From Cohnella xylanilytica (GTDB lineage Bacteria > Bacillota > Bacilli > Paenibacillales > Paenibacillaceae), in contig NZ_JACJVR010000050.1 of assembly GCF_014212175.1 (NCBI RefSeq), positions 26,007 to 90,006 on the forward strand: a stretch of DNA of 64,000 nucleotides, given 5' to 3'. The notes under the pieces were generated by a model. It worked only from the letters and a program-made list of their open reading frames with translations, made no database searches and was not told where the DNA came from. Both the position numbers and the translations under genes were made by a program. Below, piece after piece: positions 28,401-37,308 of the stretch (its first letter is position 1; each line of letters opens with the position of its first letter).

Positions 28401-29549
28401 CAAGCCGGATCGGGCGGCGTCGTCAAGGCGGAGGCGAAGCCGGACGCGTCGGGCGTCGCGTCCGTCGCGATCGGCGCGGACGCCGTGAAGGAGGCGCTGA
28501 AGAACGCCTCCGGACGCACTCTCGCGGTGGAGCTGGCACCCGCGGAAGGGACGAAGACGGTGAACGTCGAGCTTCCCGTTCAACCGCTGATCGGAGCGGA
28601 CGGCGGCGTGGACGCGGTCCGCATTCAGACCGGTCTCGCGACGGTAACCGTGTCGACCGGTTTGCTTGAGCGTGCGGGGGCGGCTTCCGGCACCGTGAAG
28701 CTGACCGTCTCGGAAGCCGAAGCGATCGATAAGCTTGGCGGAAGCATGGGGTACGACATCGCGCTGAGCGCGAACGGCCAGCCGGTCGGCGCGTTCGCAG
28801 CCGGAGACGTCGTCGTGTCGCTGGATTACGAGTTGAAGCCGGGAGAAAATCCGGATCAAGTGGTGGCGTACTATGTGGGGGAAGACGGCAAGCTGGAAGT
28901 CGTCCGCAACGCGAAGTACGACGCCGCTGCCGGCAAGGCGACGTTTAAGGCCGCGAAGCCCGGCCGGTACGCGGCTGCTTATGCGGAAGTGAGCTTCAGC
29001 GACATGCCGCAGGCCGCTTGGGCGAGCGAAGCGATTCGAGCGCTGGCCGCGAGGGGCGCCGTCTCCGGCGTCGGAGGCGGGGCGTTCGACCCGAACGGCA
29101 GCGTCACGAGAGCGGAATTCGTCGCGATGCTTGTGAACCTGTTCGGGCTGGCGGACGAAGGAGCGACGACGACGCTGAGCGACGCGAAGGCAGGCGCCTG
29201 GTACTACGAGGCGGTCGCTTCCGCGCAGAAGCTCGGCATCGTCAGAGGCAAGCCGGACGGAACGTTCGGCGTCGCCGATCCGATCACCCGCCAGGATATG
29301 GCGGTCCTGATCCACAAGGCGGCCGTGCTGCTTCAAGCTCGCCTGGAAGCCGGGGAGGGAGCGGGCGCAGGCGCAGGCGGCGGGTTCGCCGACCAAGCCT
29401 CGATCTCCGCTTACGCGCTCGAAGCGGTTCGGAAGATGCAGCAGGCGGGCATCCTTCAGGGCGCGAACGGCCAATTCCTGCCGCAAGGGGAGACGACGCG
29501 CGCGCAGGCGGCGGCGATCCTGTACCGGCTGTTCCGATTGGTCGATTAA
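22407..29549 (+). CDS. Secreted, SLH-anchored multidomain GH13 amylopullulanase/alpha-amylase
   Basis: 2380 residues from ATG 22407, seven bases after GGGAGG (an earlier ATG at 22386 lacks a site). Order: signal peptide with Arg-rich n-region (1-40); Pro/Gln/Ser/Glu-rich linker with QPSEQPSAE repeats (45-135); two starch-binding-like beta modules (about 145-310); two X25-type modules (about 320-420 and 434-530); N-terminal E-set domain (545-665); GH13 barrel (about 670-1345); Fn3 (1350-1435); apu-type spacer domain; Fn3 (1560-1650); glycogen-binding-like module IYIAGSLNGW (1654-1770); Fn3 (1886-1976); three SLH domains (2194-2380). Catalytic residues are visible: GWRLDVAP nucleophile near 1039, ILGEEWG acid/base near 1079, LVDSHDT near 1150. 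It should cleave starch and pullulan at the cell surface. Only one catalytic domain, so dual alpha-1,4/1,6 activity is inferred from similarity. Confidence 0.9.
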   Translation: METQSQRSRYRRRSLRRQGWGILLSIALIAQLALGAYPGRAAAEEAVAPIEATVDAATGDPAAQEPGTPAGEAAAASDGTAAPDSGNATQQPDGESAQPSEQPSAEQPTLQPDGQPAQPSEQPSAEPSALAADAALAAATKANEDGSVTFNLPASSIQWMANGTFNEWGNGSGPSQVIDANDSTQSYLKLEGLEPNKEYEYKLLLNGTWTEGDNLKAVADAQGVLKLPLPSATYSVKGSFDDWAQEQPLQEQAGVLTYTTAALQNGAYEYKFIANFAGQALYFNDPTNPITASNGNSKIVVGETGPELKPDAIEEQPGGKTNWVLAGSFQKGLGESADWKPDGTATRMKHLVGDYYAYSAVLDAGSYEFKITRNGDWDSGISNGGNNIQFTLPKQAKVNFYVNGETKEARIAVPDDATVNGIERYAPKRTEANGPRLVGSLQTQFGEDAWSPSTAKQFFIDYYFNDTVYKLQRTLTEGAHEAKVVMGASWDDENFGNGSDNLKFKLSETADVTFSFDNGESPKKLKADYKIGDGKYDGKVDTSRIAFDSRSVTFKKPFGAIKQGAEDLTLRISVKHDDVQVARVELTNGEGLATTYPMRKATTVGDQDYYETVIPKSAFDQIGIWGYKFILIDGSEKAEYGDDGNSGGAGTATADGAIPFNLTVYAADYKTPDWMKNAVVYQIFPDRFFDGNKDNNRAKLVDGSRGVRTETGPNAGQIETTPIQYYDGGVPNDPAAGQVWGKWGDVPERPDRSSPENAPYYPDAKTDGVWNNEFYGGDIQGIEQKLDYLKQLGVTAVYLNPVAWASSSHKYDATDYKHLDPMFGEPVYNKPGDPASGLNYEETRKKSDEVFAKFAKAAAQKGIRIINDGVFNHVGDDSIYFDRYEKYPEIGAYEYWAKVWTLKAKTPGMTKEQAEQKVREEFTSKINPATGQKYKYPDDFGFTTWFTIGEQTALDKDTSNTHFAYDAWWGYDSLPAMDAKEPQAGDDQAIAGQHEWNNVDYRDHVIGYDLTGKTDDEASAAMQNAASQRWMWMGSSGWRLDVAPDVSSGTWQKFREAVKSAAGRTDANGKKIDEPIILGEEWGVATKYLLGDQFDSVMNYRFRGAIQDFIINAGKETANAANASNLNDALERIREDYPKEAWQAMLNLVDSHDTVRSLTKLDHPTWEEENVKIAPEATDKALKQQALIALFQMGYPGAPTVYYGDEVGLTGTKDPDSRRTFPWERISGGANGTYDATGRYAELYNTYRKAAEIRNANEVLRTGDLKLAYAKDNTIAYARKNETKGALVVVNAGGAPSEIEADVTGYLPDGTKLVDRLGGTVSGTVAGGKIKLTVPALTGYLMISEGNLVTVQSPANLKAEPGSGSVTLTWDAVDQADGYRVYRAPIDGGAVELLGDVTATTYTDSSVENGIKYYYAVTTKQGAGESLIGDMASATPSFPIRSVAKPSQAPEVTLGVGNTTGDIKADVDVPGLTDDAAHAGQDAPHLSVQLVVYKEGDEEHASEIAMIYAADSGTAKTYRAKFEPTEPGTYFYYAKASTDNEETFVSSEKASFDAVADAGDTTPPAAPSLAAIVVESGQANLVWTASGEDAAGYEVYRKAAGGTYAKIATLRNATSYTDYTVSNGTAYTYKVAAFDASYNRAFSEERSVTPQLVMVDVTLRLHLPDYTPATDDIYIAGSLNGWTANGGKLNVPSGATNRSVVEYTFKMMAGKSIEYKYTRGSWSTEAFTSHSRTENDAEDYGNWAYSSTDTNMKLTIRNEGGNKMTVNDYVLRWVDMPMIVTMPRISYGDDIAYETTDDKFTLKAQVPYGVAFTINGQPLPEGGMDDKGNVYVEKIPLAAGENVFELHIQPTQETIDLPWYTDDGRAGQATKTLKLTIHRTGGGGGDTTAPGEATEAKITAGSGKLTARWKDPADADLAKVKVTVVGSDTIAPVVVDKGVQRAVVSGLKNGTKYTLRIQTIDASGNVSAGVEASGTPRSSGSGGSGTGTPPATTNPETPQAGSGGVVKAEAKPDASGVASVAIGADAVKEALKNASGRTLAVELAPAEGTKTVNVELPVQPLIGADGGVDAVRIQTGLATVTVSTGLLERAGAASGTVKLTVSEAEAIDKLGGSMGYDIALSANGQPVGAFAAGDVVVSLDYELKPGENPDQVVAYYVGEDGKLEVVRNAKYDAAAGKATFKAAKPGRYAAAYAEVSFSDMPQAAWASEAIRALAARGAVSGVGGGAFDPNGSVTRAEFVAMLVNLFGLADEGATTTLSDAKAGAWYYEAVASAQKLGIVRGKPDGTFGVADPITRQDMAVLIHKAAVLLQARLEAGEGAGAGAGGGFADQASISAYALEAVRKMQQAGILQGANGQFLPQGETTRAQAAAILYRLFRLVD

Positions 29550-29586
29550 CGCCGCGAAATACGGTTCTCCGCGCCCCTGTCGCGGC

Positions 29587-29630
29587 CTCCCTGCGGAAGA
29601 GAGCTTCGGCTCCTTCCGCGGGGATTTTTT
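29587..29630 (+). terminator. Rho-independent terminator after the amylopullulanase gene
   Basis: GCGGAAG-AGAGC, loop TTCG, GCTC-CTTCCGC with flanking CCC/GGGG, then TTTTTT. Confidence 0.88.
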
Positions 29631-29644
29631 ATTGCGTCAAACCA

Positions 29645-29741
29645 TTGTATAAAAAATCATTCGGATGTATAATGATACGGAATTCCACATCGGCGGCCGC
29701 GGTCTTTTCTTTTTTACATCCGCAGCCGGATTCGGTACAAT
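29645..29741 (+). promoter_or_regulatory. Tandem promoters of the arginine operon
   Basis: P1: TTGTAT (29645), 17-base spacer, TATAAT (29668). P2: TTTACA (29713), 17-base spacer, TACAAT (29736). The AT-rich stretch across P1 (GTATAAAAAATCATTC and ATGTATAATGATAC) resembles AhrC/ArgR boxes, but the match is loose, so the operator assignment is inference. Confidence 0.6.
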
Positions 29742-29819
29742 AAAAGTTGGTTTTTCCGACCAGCAATCGTTCGTTCTATATCGATAAAGAAGGTTGACCT
29801 TCATAGGGAGAGAATCGTT

Positions 29820-30884
29820 ATGACGCATACCGCGACTTCGCACGCGAGAGTGGCGATCGTCGGCTCCACCGGCTACGGCGGCGTCGAGCTCATCCGCCTG
29901 CTCGCCGCCCATCCGCAAGCGACCGTGACCTCGGTCGTCTCGTCTTCTTCGGCGGGCACGCTGTTCTCGGAGGGCTTCCCGCATCTGACGGAGATCGTCA
30001 CCGACGAGCTGGACGCCGTCGACCCCGAGCTGATCCGCTCCAAGGCGGACGTCGTGTTCCTCGCGACGCCGCATGGCGTGAGCTCGAAGCTGGCGCCGCA
30101 ATTCCTCGACGCCGGGCTGAAGGTGATCGACCTGTCCGGCGACTTCCGGCTGAAGCAGCCGGAGACGTATAGGGAGTGGTACAAGAAGGACGCTCCCGAG
30201 CAGGCCTATCTCGACCGCGCCGTGTTCGGCATGTGCGAGCTGTTCGGGGACGAAGTGGCGGGCGCCGACTTCGTGTCGAATCCGGGCTGTTTTCCGACGG
30301 CGACGACTCTCGGTCTGTATCCGGCCGTTCAAGCGGGCTGGATCGATCCGGACACCATTATCATCGATTCGAAGACGGGAGTGTCCGGCTCGGGCCGCGG
30401 CCTGAACCTCTCCGCCCACTTCTCCGAGGTGAACGAGAACCTTAAGGCTTACAAGGTCGGGCAGCACCAGCACACGCCGGAGATCGAGATGGTGCTGGAG
30501 CGGGCGGCGGGCCGTCCGGTCACGACGACCTTCACGACCCACCTCGTCCCGATGACGCGGGGGATCATGAGCACGATGTACGCCACGCTGACCGACAAGA
30601 GCCGGAGCAGCGCGGAGTTCGCGGAATTATACCGTCAGTTCTACGAAGGCCGCCGCTTCGTGCGGGTGCGTCCGACGGGCGTCTACCCGGCGACGAAGGA
30701 AGTGTACGGCTCCAATTATTGCGATATCGGCATGAACGTCGACCCCCGGACCGGACGGATCACGATCATCTCCGTCATCGACAATCTGGTCAAGGGCGCG
30801 GCGGGCCAGGCGATCCAGAACCTTAACCTGATGATGGGCTGGGACGAGACGCTCGGCTTGCTTTTCACCCCGGTATATCCATAA
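29820..30884 (+). CDS. argC: N-acetyl-gamma-glutamyl-phosphate reductase
   Basis: 354 residues. NADPH site VAIVGSTGYGGVELIRLL at the N-terminus; catalytic cysteine in VSNPGCFPTATTLGLYP; HQHTPEIE and HLVPMTRGI in the C-terminal dimerisation/active-site domain. Third step of arginine synthesis, reducing acetylglutamyl phosphate to the semialdehyde. First gene of argC-J-B-D-F, about 80 bases after the second promoter, with AGGGAGAG before the ATG. Confidence 0.97.
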   Translation: MTHTATSHARVAIVGSTGYGGVELIRLLAAHPQATVTSVVSSSSAGTLFSEGFPHLTEIVTDELDAVDPELIRSKADVVFLATPHGVSSKLAPQFLDAGLKVIDLSGDFRLKQPETYREWYKKDAPEQAYLDRAVFGMCELFGDEVAGADFVSNPGCFPTATTLGLYPAVQAGWIDPDTIIIDSKTGVSGSGRGLNLSAHFSEVNENLKAYKVGQHQHTPEIEMVLERAAGRPVTTTFTTHLVPMTRGIMSTMYATLTDKSRSSAEFAELYRQFYEGRRFVRVRPTGVYPATKEVYGSNYCDIGMNVDPRTGRITIISVIDNLVKGAAGQAIQNLNLMMGWDETLGLLFTPVYP

Positions 30885-30918
30885 TCCATTCGCATACTAA
30901 CGGAGGAACCGAACTGTC

Positions 30919-32148
30919 ATGGGGAAGACATACGAGATCGTTCCGGACGGCGGCGTCACGTCGCCTAAGGGATTCAAGGCCGGCGGCCTTCATTGCGGCT
31001 TGAAGAAGACGGACCGCCACGACCTGGGCGTCATCTACTGCGAGGTGCCGGCCGCGGCGGCGGCGGTGTACACGACGAACCTGTTCCAGGCGGCTCCGCT
31101 TCAGGTGACGCGCGAGAGCCTGGCCGAGGAAGGCGTGCTGCGCGCGGTGCTCGTCAACAGCGGCAATGCCAACGCGTGTACGGGCCGGCAGGGCGAAGAC
31201 GACGCGCGGGCGATGCGGTCCGGGATCGCGGAGGCGCTCGGCATTCCGAAGCACCAGGTGGCGGTCGCTTCGACGGGCGTCATCGGCGAGCTGCTCAAGA
31301 TGGACCGGGTCCACGCCGGCATCGCCAAGCTGCCGGAGAGGCTGAGCGCGGACGAGCGCGGATCGGACGATTTCTGCCAGGCGATTCTGACGACGGACCT
31401 CGTGAAGAAGACCGCCTGCGTCAGGCTGACGGTCGACGGGCGGGAAGTCGTCATCGCCGGCGCGGCCAAAGGCTCGGGCATGATTCACCCGAACATGGCG
31501 ACGATGCTCGGCTTCGTGACGACGGACGCGGCGATCCCGGCTCCGCTGCTGCAGGAGCTGCTGCGGGAATCGACCGACGTCACGTTCAACATGATCACCG
31601 TCGACGGCGACACGAGCACGAACGACATGCTTGTCGCGATGGCGAGCGGATTGGCGGGCAACAAGCCGCTGTCCCGCGATCACGCGGACTTCGCGGCGTT
31701 CGCGGACGGCCTGCGCTACGTGTGCGAGGTGCTGGCGAAGGCGATCGCCCGCGACGGCGAAGGCGCGACGAAGCTGATCGAGACGACCGTCGTCGGCGCG
31801 GGCAGCGACGAAGACGCGCGGGCGATCGCGAAGACGATCATCGGCTCGAGCCTCGTCAAGTCGGCGGCGTTCGGCGCCGACGCCAACTGGGGGCGGATCA
31901 TCGCCGCCGTCGGGCGCGCGGGCGTCTCGGACATCGACGTGAACACCGTCGATATCCGGCTCGGCGACATCTCCGTGCTGGAGCAGTCGCGGCCCGTCGC
32001 TTTTGACGAGGAGGCGGCATTGGCTTATTTGAAGGGCGACACGGTGGCCATTCACGTCGACCTGAACCACGGCAGCGGCCGGGCGGTCGCCTGGGGCTGC
32101 GACCTGACCTACGATTACGTGCGGATCAACGCCGCTTATCGGACGTAG
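30919..32148 (+). CDS. argJ: Bifunctional glutamate N-acetyltransferase / ornithine acetyltransferase
   Basis: 409 residues; CGGAGGAACC before ATG 30919. The self-cleavage site is visible in GSGMIHPNMATMLGFVTTDA: the chain is cut between Ala and Thr, and the new N-terminal Thr is the nucleophile of the beta-subunit. LVNSGNANACTG and the ANWGRI segment near the C-terminus fit the family. It recycles the acetyl group from acetylornithine to glutamate, so no argA or argE is needed for the cyclic pathway. Confidence 0.97.
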   Translation: MGKTYEIVPDGGVTSPKGFKAGGLHCGLKKTDRHDLGVIYCEVPAAAAAVYTTNLFQAAPLQVTRESLAEEGVLRAVLVNSGNANACTGRQGEDDARAMRSGIAEALGIPKHQVAVASTGVIGELLKMDRVHAGIAKLPERLSADERGSDDFCQAILTTDLVKKTACVRLTVDGREVVIAGAAKGSGMIHPNMATMLGFVTTDAAIPAPLLQELLRESTDVTFNMITVDGDTSTNDMLVAMASGLAGNKPLSRDHADFAAFADGLRYVCEVLAKAIARDGEGATKLIETTVVGAGSDEDARAIAKTIIGSSLVKSAAFGADANWGRIIAAVGRAGVSDIDVNTVDIRLGDISVLEQSRPVAFDEEAALAYLKGDTVAIHVDLNHGSGRAVAWGCDLTYDYVRINAAYRT

Positions 32149-32167
32149 AAGGCGGGGGAAGACGGAT

Positions 32168-32962
32168 ATGGCGAAGACGAACCGATTCGTGATGAAGTGC
32201 GGAGGCAGCACGCTCGCTGCGCTGCCGGACGCTTTCTTTCAAGATTTGACGGAGCTGCAGGGGAACGGCGTTCAGCCGGTCATCGTCCACGGGGGCGGGC
32301 CGGCGATCAACGAGACGCTCGGCAAGCTCGGCATCGAGAGCAAGTTCGTGAACGGACTGCGGGCCACCGACGAAGCGACGCTCGAAGTGGTGGAGATGGT
32401 GCTCGCCGGCCGGATCAACAAGGAGATCGTGCGGCGTCTGCAGCAGAACGGGGCGAAGGCGCTCGGCCTGTCCGGCACCGACGGCCGCCTGATCGAGGCG
32501 CGCCCGGTCGCCAACGCCGACGAGATCGGCTTCGTCGGCGACATTACCGGCGTCAACTCGGAGCTGATCGAAGGCATTATCGGGCTGGGCTACCTGCCCG
32601 TCATCGCTCCGATCGGCATCGACGCCGAGGGGCAGCGGTACAACATCAACGCCGACACGGCGGCCGGAGCGGTCGCTTCGCATCTGGGAGTCGAGACGAT
32701 GATCGTCGTGACGGACGTTCTCGGCATTATGCGCACGGTGGACGGCGAGAAGAAGGTGCTGCCGCAGGTGACGTTCGCGGAGATCGAAGAGATGATCGCG
32801 AGCGGCGAGATCTACGGCGGCATGATCCCGAAGGTGCGCGCCGCGATGAGCTGCCTGCACGGCGACGTGCGCGAGGTGCTCATCGTCGACGGCGCCGCGC
32901 CCCGCGTCCTGAGCCGCGCCGTCCGCGAAGGCGGGCTCGGCACGCGCATCTTGCGGGGCTAG
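32168..32962 (+). CDS. argB: Acetylglutamate kinase
   Basis: 264 residues of the amino-acid kinase family: VMKCGGSTLAAL (phosphate loop lysine), VIVHGGGPAINETL, FVNGLRATDEATLEVVEMVL, LGLSGTDGRLI and YNINADTAAGAVA. It phosphorylates N-acetylglutamate, usually the feedback-controlled step. It lacks the long N-terminal helix of arginine-sensitive hexameric NAGKs, so it may be arginine-insensitive (inference). It lies 19 bases after argJ; a 553-base repeat-rich gap follows before argD. Confidence 0.97.
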   Translation: MAKTNRFVMKCGGSTLAALPDAFFQDLTELQGNGVQPVIVHGGGPAINETLGKLGIESKFVNGLRATDEATLEVVEMVLAGRINKEIVRRLQQNGAKALGLSGTDGRLIEARPVANADEIGFVGDITGVNSELIEGIIGLGYLPVIAPIGIDAEGQRYNINADTAAGAVASHLGVETMIVVTDVLGIMRTVDGEKKVLPQVTFAEIEEMIASGEIYGGMIPKVRAAMSCLHGDVREVLIVDGAAPRVLSRAVREGGLGTRILRG

Positions 32963-33037
32963 GGTAAGCGCGTTAAGCTCGTTACCGCCCGGATTGGCGC
33001 GGCGCGCGCGGGGGTTGGCCCTCCTCGCCGCAGCTCC

Positions 33038-33270
33038 GTAACCGCCAAAATGGCTGTTACAGAGCCCCGCGAGCGAGATCGGCGAGCTGCAACCGCCAAA
33101 ATGGAGGTTACAGAGCTGCGGGAGCGAGACTGGTGATCTGTAACCGCCAAAATGGAGGTTACAGCGCCACATGAGCGAGACTGGCATTCTGTAATCGCCA
33201 AAATGGAGGTTGCAGAGCCTCGCAAGCGAAATTGGCGAGCTGTAACCGCCAAAATGGCTGTTACAGAGCT
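33038..33270. repeat. Array A: five palindromic repeats with exact 51-bp period between argB and argD
   Basis: Copies start at 33038, 33089, 33140, 33191 and 33242, each exactly 51 bases apart. Each begins GTAACCGCCAAAATGG and ends GGTTACAG or TGTTACAG, giving a hairpin with CCA/TGG and GTAAC/GTTAC arms. The spacers are partly conserved (GAGCGAGA...GGCGA), unlike CRISPR spacers. Paired changes (GCCA/TGGC in the outer copies) keep symmetry. The reading frame open on the minus strand here is a by-product of the 51-base unit. Confidence 0.9.
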
Positions 33271-33275
33271 GCGCC

Positions 33276-33313
33276 AACCGCAAGGTTAGGTTCGGGACGG
33301 GGACCTTGCGGTT
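33276..33313. repeat. Perfect 11-bp inverted repeat
   Basis: AACCGCAAGGT (33276-33286) and ACCTTGCGGTT (33303-33313), loop 16 bases, directly after array A. No T-run, so a weak terminator at best. Confidence 0.75.
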
Positions 33314-33387
33314 TGGGGCTGAGAGAAGTTTGGCGATGCGTTAGCCGAAAAGGCCGGAATCGTTCCGGAGCAACGAAGTGGTCGCCT

Positions 33388-33443
33388 TTGCCCGCGGATT
33401 CCATCCTTTTCGGGGGTTACCGTTCAATGGAATCTGCGGGCAA
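33388..33443. repeat. 17-bp inverted repeat upstream of argD
   Basis: TTGCCCGCGGATTCCAT (33388-33404) and ATGGAATCTGCGGGCAA (33427-33443) match at 16 of 17 positions around a 22-base loop. It sits about 70 bases before argD and would fold stably in the mRNA. Role unknown; perhaps an RNA processing or stability element between argB and argD. Confidence 0.75.
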
Positions 33444-33515
33444 CAGCGAGCGGAAGAACGATCCGCCCGTTCGGCTTGGCGCCATCGCCCACAATAATCG
33501 AAGGGAGAGTTCGGC

Positions 33516-34700
33516 ATGAGCAGTTTGTTTCCTACCTTTGCGCGTTATCCGATCACTTTGGTCAAGGGGAAGGGCAGCCGTCTTTGGGACGATCAAGGCA
33601 AGGAGTATCTGGACTTCATGACCGGCATCGCGGTCACGGGTCTGGGGCACGTTCCGGAGCGGGTGAAGAACGCGCTCGTGAGCCAGCTCGACCAACTTTG
33701 GCACGTATCCAACCTTTTCTACACGCCGAACCAGGAGAAGGCCGCCAAGCTGCTGACCGACAACAGCTGCGCCGACGCCGTCTTCTTCTGCAACAGCGGC
33801 GCCGAGGCGAACGAGGCGGCGATCAAGCTCGCCCGCCGCTACCACCAGACGGTGCTCGGCAACGGCCGCTACGAGATCGTCACGTTCACGAAATCGTTCC
33901 ACGGGCGGACGCTCGCGACGCTGACCGCCACGGGACAGGATAAAGTCAAAGAAGGCTTCCTGCCGCTGCCTCAAGGCTTCGTGCACGTGCCGATGAACGA
34001 TCTGGCCGCGCTGGAAGCCGCCATTACCGACAAGACGGCCGCCGTCATGTTCGAGCTGATTCAGGCGGAGGGCGGCGTCCATATCGCCGACCCGGCGTTC
34101 GTGAAGGCCGTCCGCGAGCTGTGCGACCGCCACGGCCTGCTGCTCATCCTGGACGAGATCCAGACCGGCATGGGCCGCACCGGCAAAATGTTCGCCTACG
34201 AGAACTACGGTATCGAACCGGACATTTTCACCCTCGCGAAAGGGATCGGCAGCGGCTTCCCGGTCGGCGCGATGCTGGCGAAGGCTCCGCTCATCCCGGC
34301 GTTCACCGCCGGCTCGCACGGCTCCACATTCAGCGGGACGCCGATCGCGACCGCGGCCATCATCGCGACGATCGAGACGATGCTCATCGAGCAGGCGCCC
34401 CAGCGCGCCGCCGCGTCCGGCGAGCTGCTTCTCTCGCGGCTGAAGGAAGCGCTCGGCGGGCTGCCGAACGTCGTCGAGGTGCGCGGCCAAGGGCTGCTCG
34501 TCGGCATCGAATGCGCGGGCCCGGTCGCGGATACGATCACCGAGCTGCAGCATCGCGGGCTGCTCGTCATCACGGCCGGCCCGAACGTGCTGCGCCTGCT
34601 GCCGAACCTGCTCGTGACCGAGCAGGAGATCAACGAGGCGGTCGGCATCCTCGCCTCCGTCCTGACCGAACAAGCGGCCGCCAAATCGGCCGCCGAATAA
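33516..34700 (+). CDS. argD: Acetylornithine aminotransferase
   Basis: 394 residues, class III PLP aminotransferase. FCNSGAEANEAAIKLAR binds the cofactor phosphate, LLILDEIQTGMGRTGKMFA holds the PLP-contacting aspartate, and TLAKGIGSGFPVGAM holds the Schiff-base lysine. It makes N-acetylornithine from the semialdehyde and may also serve lysine synthesis. AAGGGAGAG precedes ATG 33516. Although separated from argB by 553 bases with repeats, no strong terminator is visible, so it may still be read from the argC promoter. Confidence 0.96.
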   Translation: MSSLFPTFARYPITLVKGKGSRLWDDQGKEYLDFMTGIAVTGLGHVPERVKNALVSQLDQLWHVSNLFYTPNQEKAAKLLTDNSCADAVFFCNSGAEANEAAIKLARRYHQTVLGNGRYEIVTFTKSFHGRTLATLTATGQDKVKEGFLPLPQGFVHVPMNDLAALEAAITDKTAAVMFELIQAEGGVHIADPAFVKAVRELCDRHGLLLILDEIQTGMGRTGKMFAYENYGIEPDIFTLAKGIGSGFPVGAMLAKAPLIPAFTAGSHGSTFSGTPIATAAIIATIETMLIEQAPQRAAASGELLLSRLKEALGGLPNVVEVRGQGLLVGIECAGPVADTITELQHRGLLVITAGPNVLRLLPNLLVTEQEINEAVGILASVLTEQAAAKSAAE

Positions 34701-34774
34701 TCCGAAGACAAGCGGCTGCCCCCGCGGCGGCCGACAACCGATAATCTACAACCACCTACGAAGGAGGGATCGCC

Positions 34775-35734
34775 TTGCACGCTGCCGCTAACGTGGAGGA
34801 GCTCGCTACCGGTCTCAGAGGCCGCGATTTTCTCGGACTCGTCGACTACAAGCCGGAAGAGATCCGTTACCTGATCGATCTGGCGATCGACTTGAAGCGC
34901 AAGCAGAAGAACGGCGAGATCTATCAGCCATTGAAAGGCAAGACGCTCGGAATGATATTCGAGAAGTCGTCCACCCGGACGCGGGTCTCTTTTGAAGTCG
35001 GCATGTACCAGTTGGGAGGCCACGCGCTGTTCCTGAGCCGCAACGACATCCAGATGGGCCGCGGCGAGACGATCCGCGACACGGCGATGACGATGTCCCG
35101 TTACCTCGACGGCATCATCATCCGCACGTTCGGCCATCGCAACGTCGTCGAGCTGGCGCGTTCGGCGACCGTGCCGGTCATCAACGCCCTGTCCGACCAA
35201 TCGCACCCGTGCCAGGCGCTGGCCGACTACCAGACGATCCTCGAGAAGAAGGGCAAGCTGGACGGTCTGAAAATCGCCTACATCGGAGACGGCAACAATA
35301 TGCTGCACTCTCTCATGATCGGGGCGAGCAAGCTGGGCCTGCACTTCGCCAGCGCTTCCCCGGAAGGGTACGATCCGGACGCGGAGCAGGTGAAGCTGGC
35401 CCGCGAGTTCGCCGGCGAGACCGGAGCCAAGATCGACATCGTGCGCGACCCGCGCGAAGCGGTCGAAGGAGCCGACGTCATCTACACGGACGTGTGGGCG
35501 AGCATGGGCTTCGAGGAAGAGCAGAAGGAGCGGGAGCGCGCCTTCAAGAGCTACCAGGTGAACGAGGAGCTGGCGAAGGGCGCCAAGTCCGACTATCTGT
35601 TCATGCACTGCCTGCCCGCGCACCGCGGGGAGGAAGTGAGCGAGGGCGTTATCGACGGCCCGCACTCCGTTATTTTCGACGAGGCCGAGAACCGTCTGCA
35701 CGCGCAGAAGGCGATCATGGCCGCGATCATGTAG
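34775..35734 (+). CDS. argF: Ornithine carbamoyltransferase
   Basis: 319 residues from TTG 34775, after AAGGAGGGATC. The carbamoyl-phosphate site FEKSSTRTRVSFE is intact, DQSHPCQALADYQT binds carbamoyl phosphate, and FMHCLPAHRGEEV carries the catalytic cysteine and identifies an anabolic OTC. It joins ornithine and carbamoyl phosphate to citrulline. No carA/carB accompany it here, unlike B. subtilis argCJBD-carAB-argF. Confidence 0.97.
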   Translation: MHAAANVEELATGLRGRDFLGLVDYKPEEIRYLIDLAIDLKRKQKNGEIYQPLKGKTLGMIFEKSSTRTRVSFEVGMYQLGGHALFLSRNDIQMGRGETIRDTAMTMSRYLDGIIIRTFGHRNVVELARSATVPVINALSDQSHPCQALADYQTILEKKGKLDGLKIAYIGDGNNMLHSLMIGASKLGLHFASASPEGYDPDAEQVKLAREFAGETGAKIDIVRDPREAVEGADVIYTDVWASMGFEEEQKERERAFKSYQVNEELAKGAKSDYLFMHCLPAHRGEEVSEGVIDGPHSVIFDEAENRLHAQKAIMAAIM

Positions 35735-35770
35735 TTTATATCCGAATTCCGAAGGAGCGTTCGACCACCC

Positions 35771-37009
<1,239 letters not shown>

Positions 37010-37171
37010 GGATAGGAAGGACCGGGACGCCTGGGCAGCTGCTGCTAGGCTGGCTTGGCGGTTCCGGCGGCAAGCGGGGAGCATCGCGGGCGCGTGAGGC
37101 GACGGCGGCGCTCCCGCTTTGCCGTTCTGGCGCGGTGCGCCGGGGTTGGGCCGGGCAAGAGGAGCGCTGCA

Positions 37172-37245
37172 GGCCGACGATGTCGGGTTACAGAGTGGCG
37201 TCACGCGGCATGGGCGCTGGAAGCCGGCGATGTCGGTTACGGAGC
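37172..37245. repeat. Array B: two degenerate palindromic repeats, 50-bp apart, between argG and argH
   Basis: GATGTCGG at 37179 and 37229. The cores CCGACGATGTCGG and CCGGCGATGTCGG are small hairpins (CCGAC/GTCGG), each followed by TTACAGAG or TTACGGAG. The rest of the 299-base gap (37010-37308) is GC-rich and shows no gene; the frame open into argH from 37135 is not supported by a ribosome site. Confidence 0.6.
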
Positions 37246-37308
37246 CTTGCTGCAAGTGTGTTTGGAGCGGAAATGGGCGTCAGTCGACGATACGAAGGGA
37301 GTCTGGTT

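Noticed and set aside
22377..29486. Minus-strand frame of 2369 residues antisense to the amylopullulanase gene
   Set aside because: Third-position GC bias leaves the antisense frame free of stops; no recognisable domains; the plus-strand product is clear.
33038..33270. CRISPR array
   Set aside because: Repeats are regular, but the spacers are also partly conserved, the cores are palindromes, and no cas gene lies in the window.
32126..33283. Minus-strand frame of 385 residues over argB and array A
   Set aside because: Shadow of argB plus the stop-free 51-bp repeats (the unit is 17 codons).
37135..37308. N-terminal extension of argH
   Set aside because: Open frame only; the family start and a ribosome site are at 37309, and the extension covers array B.
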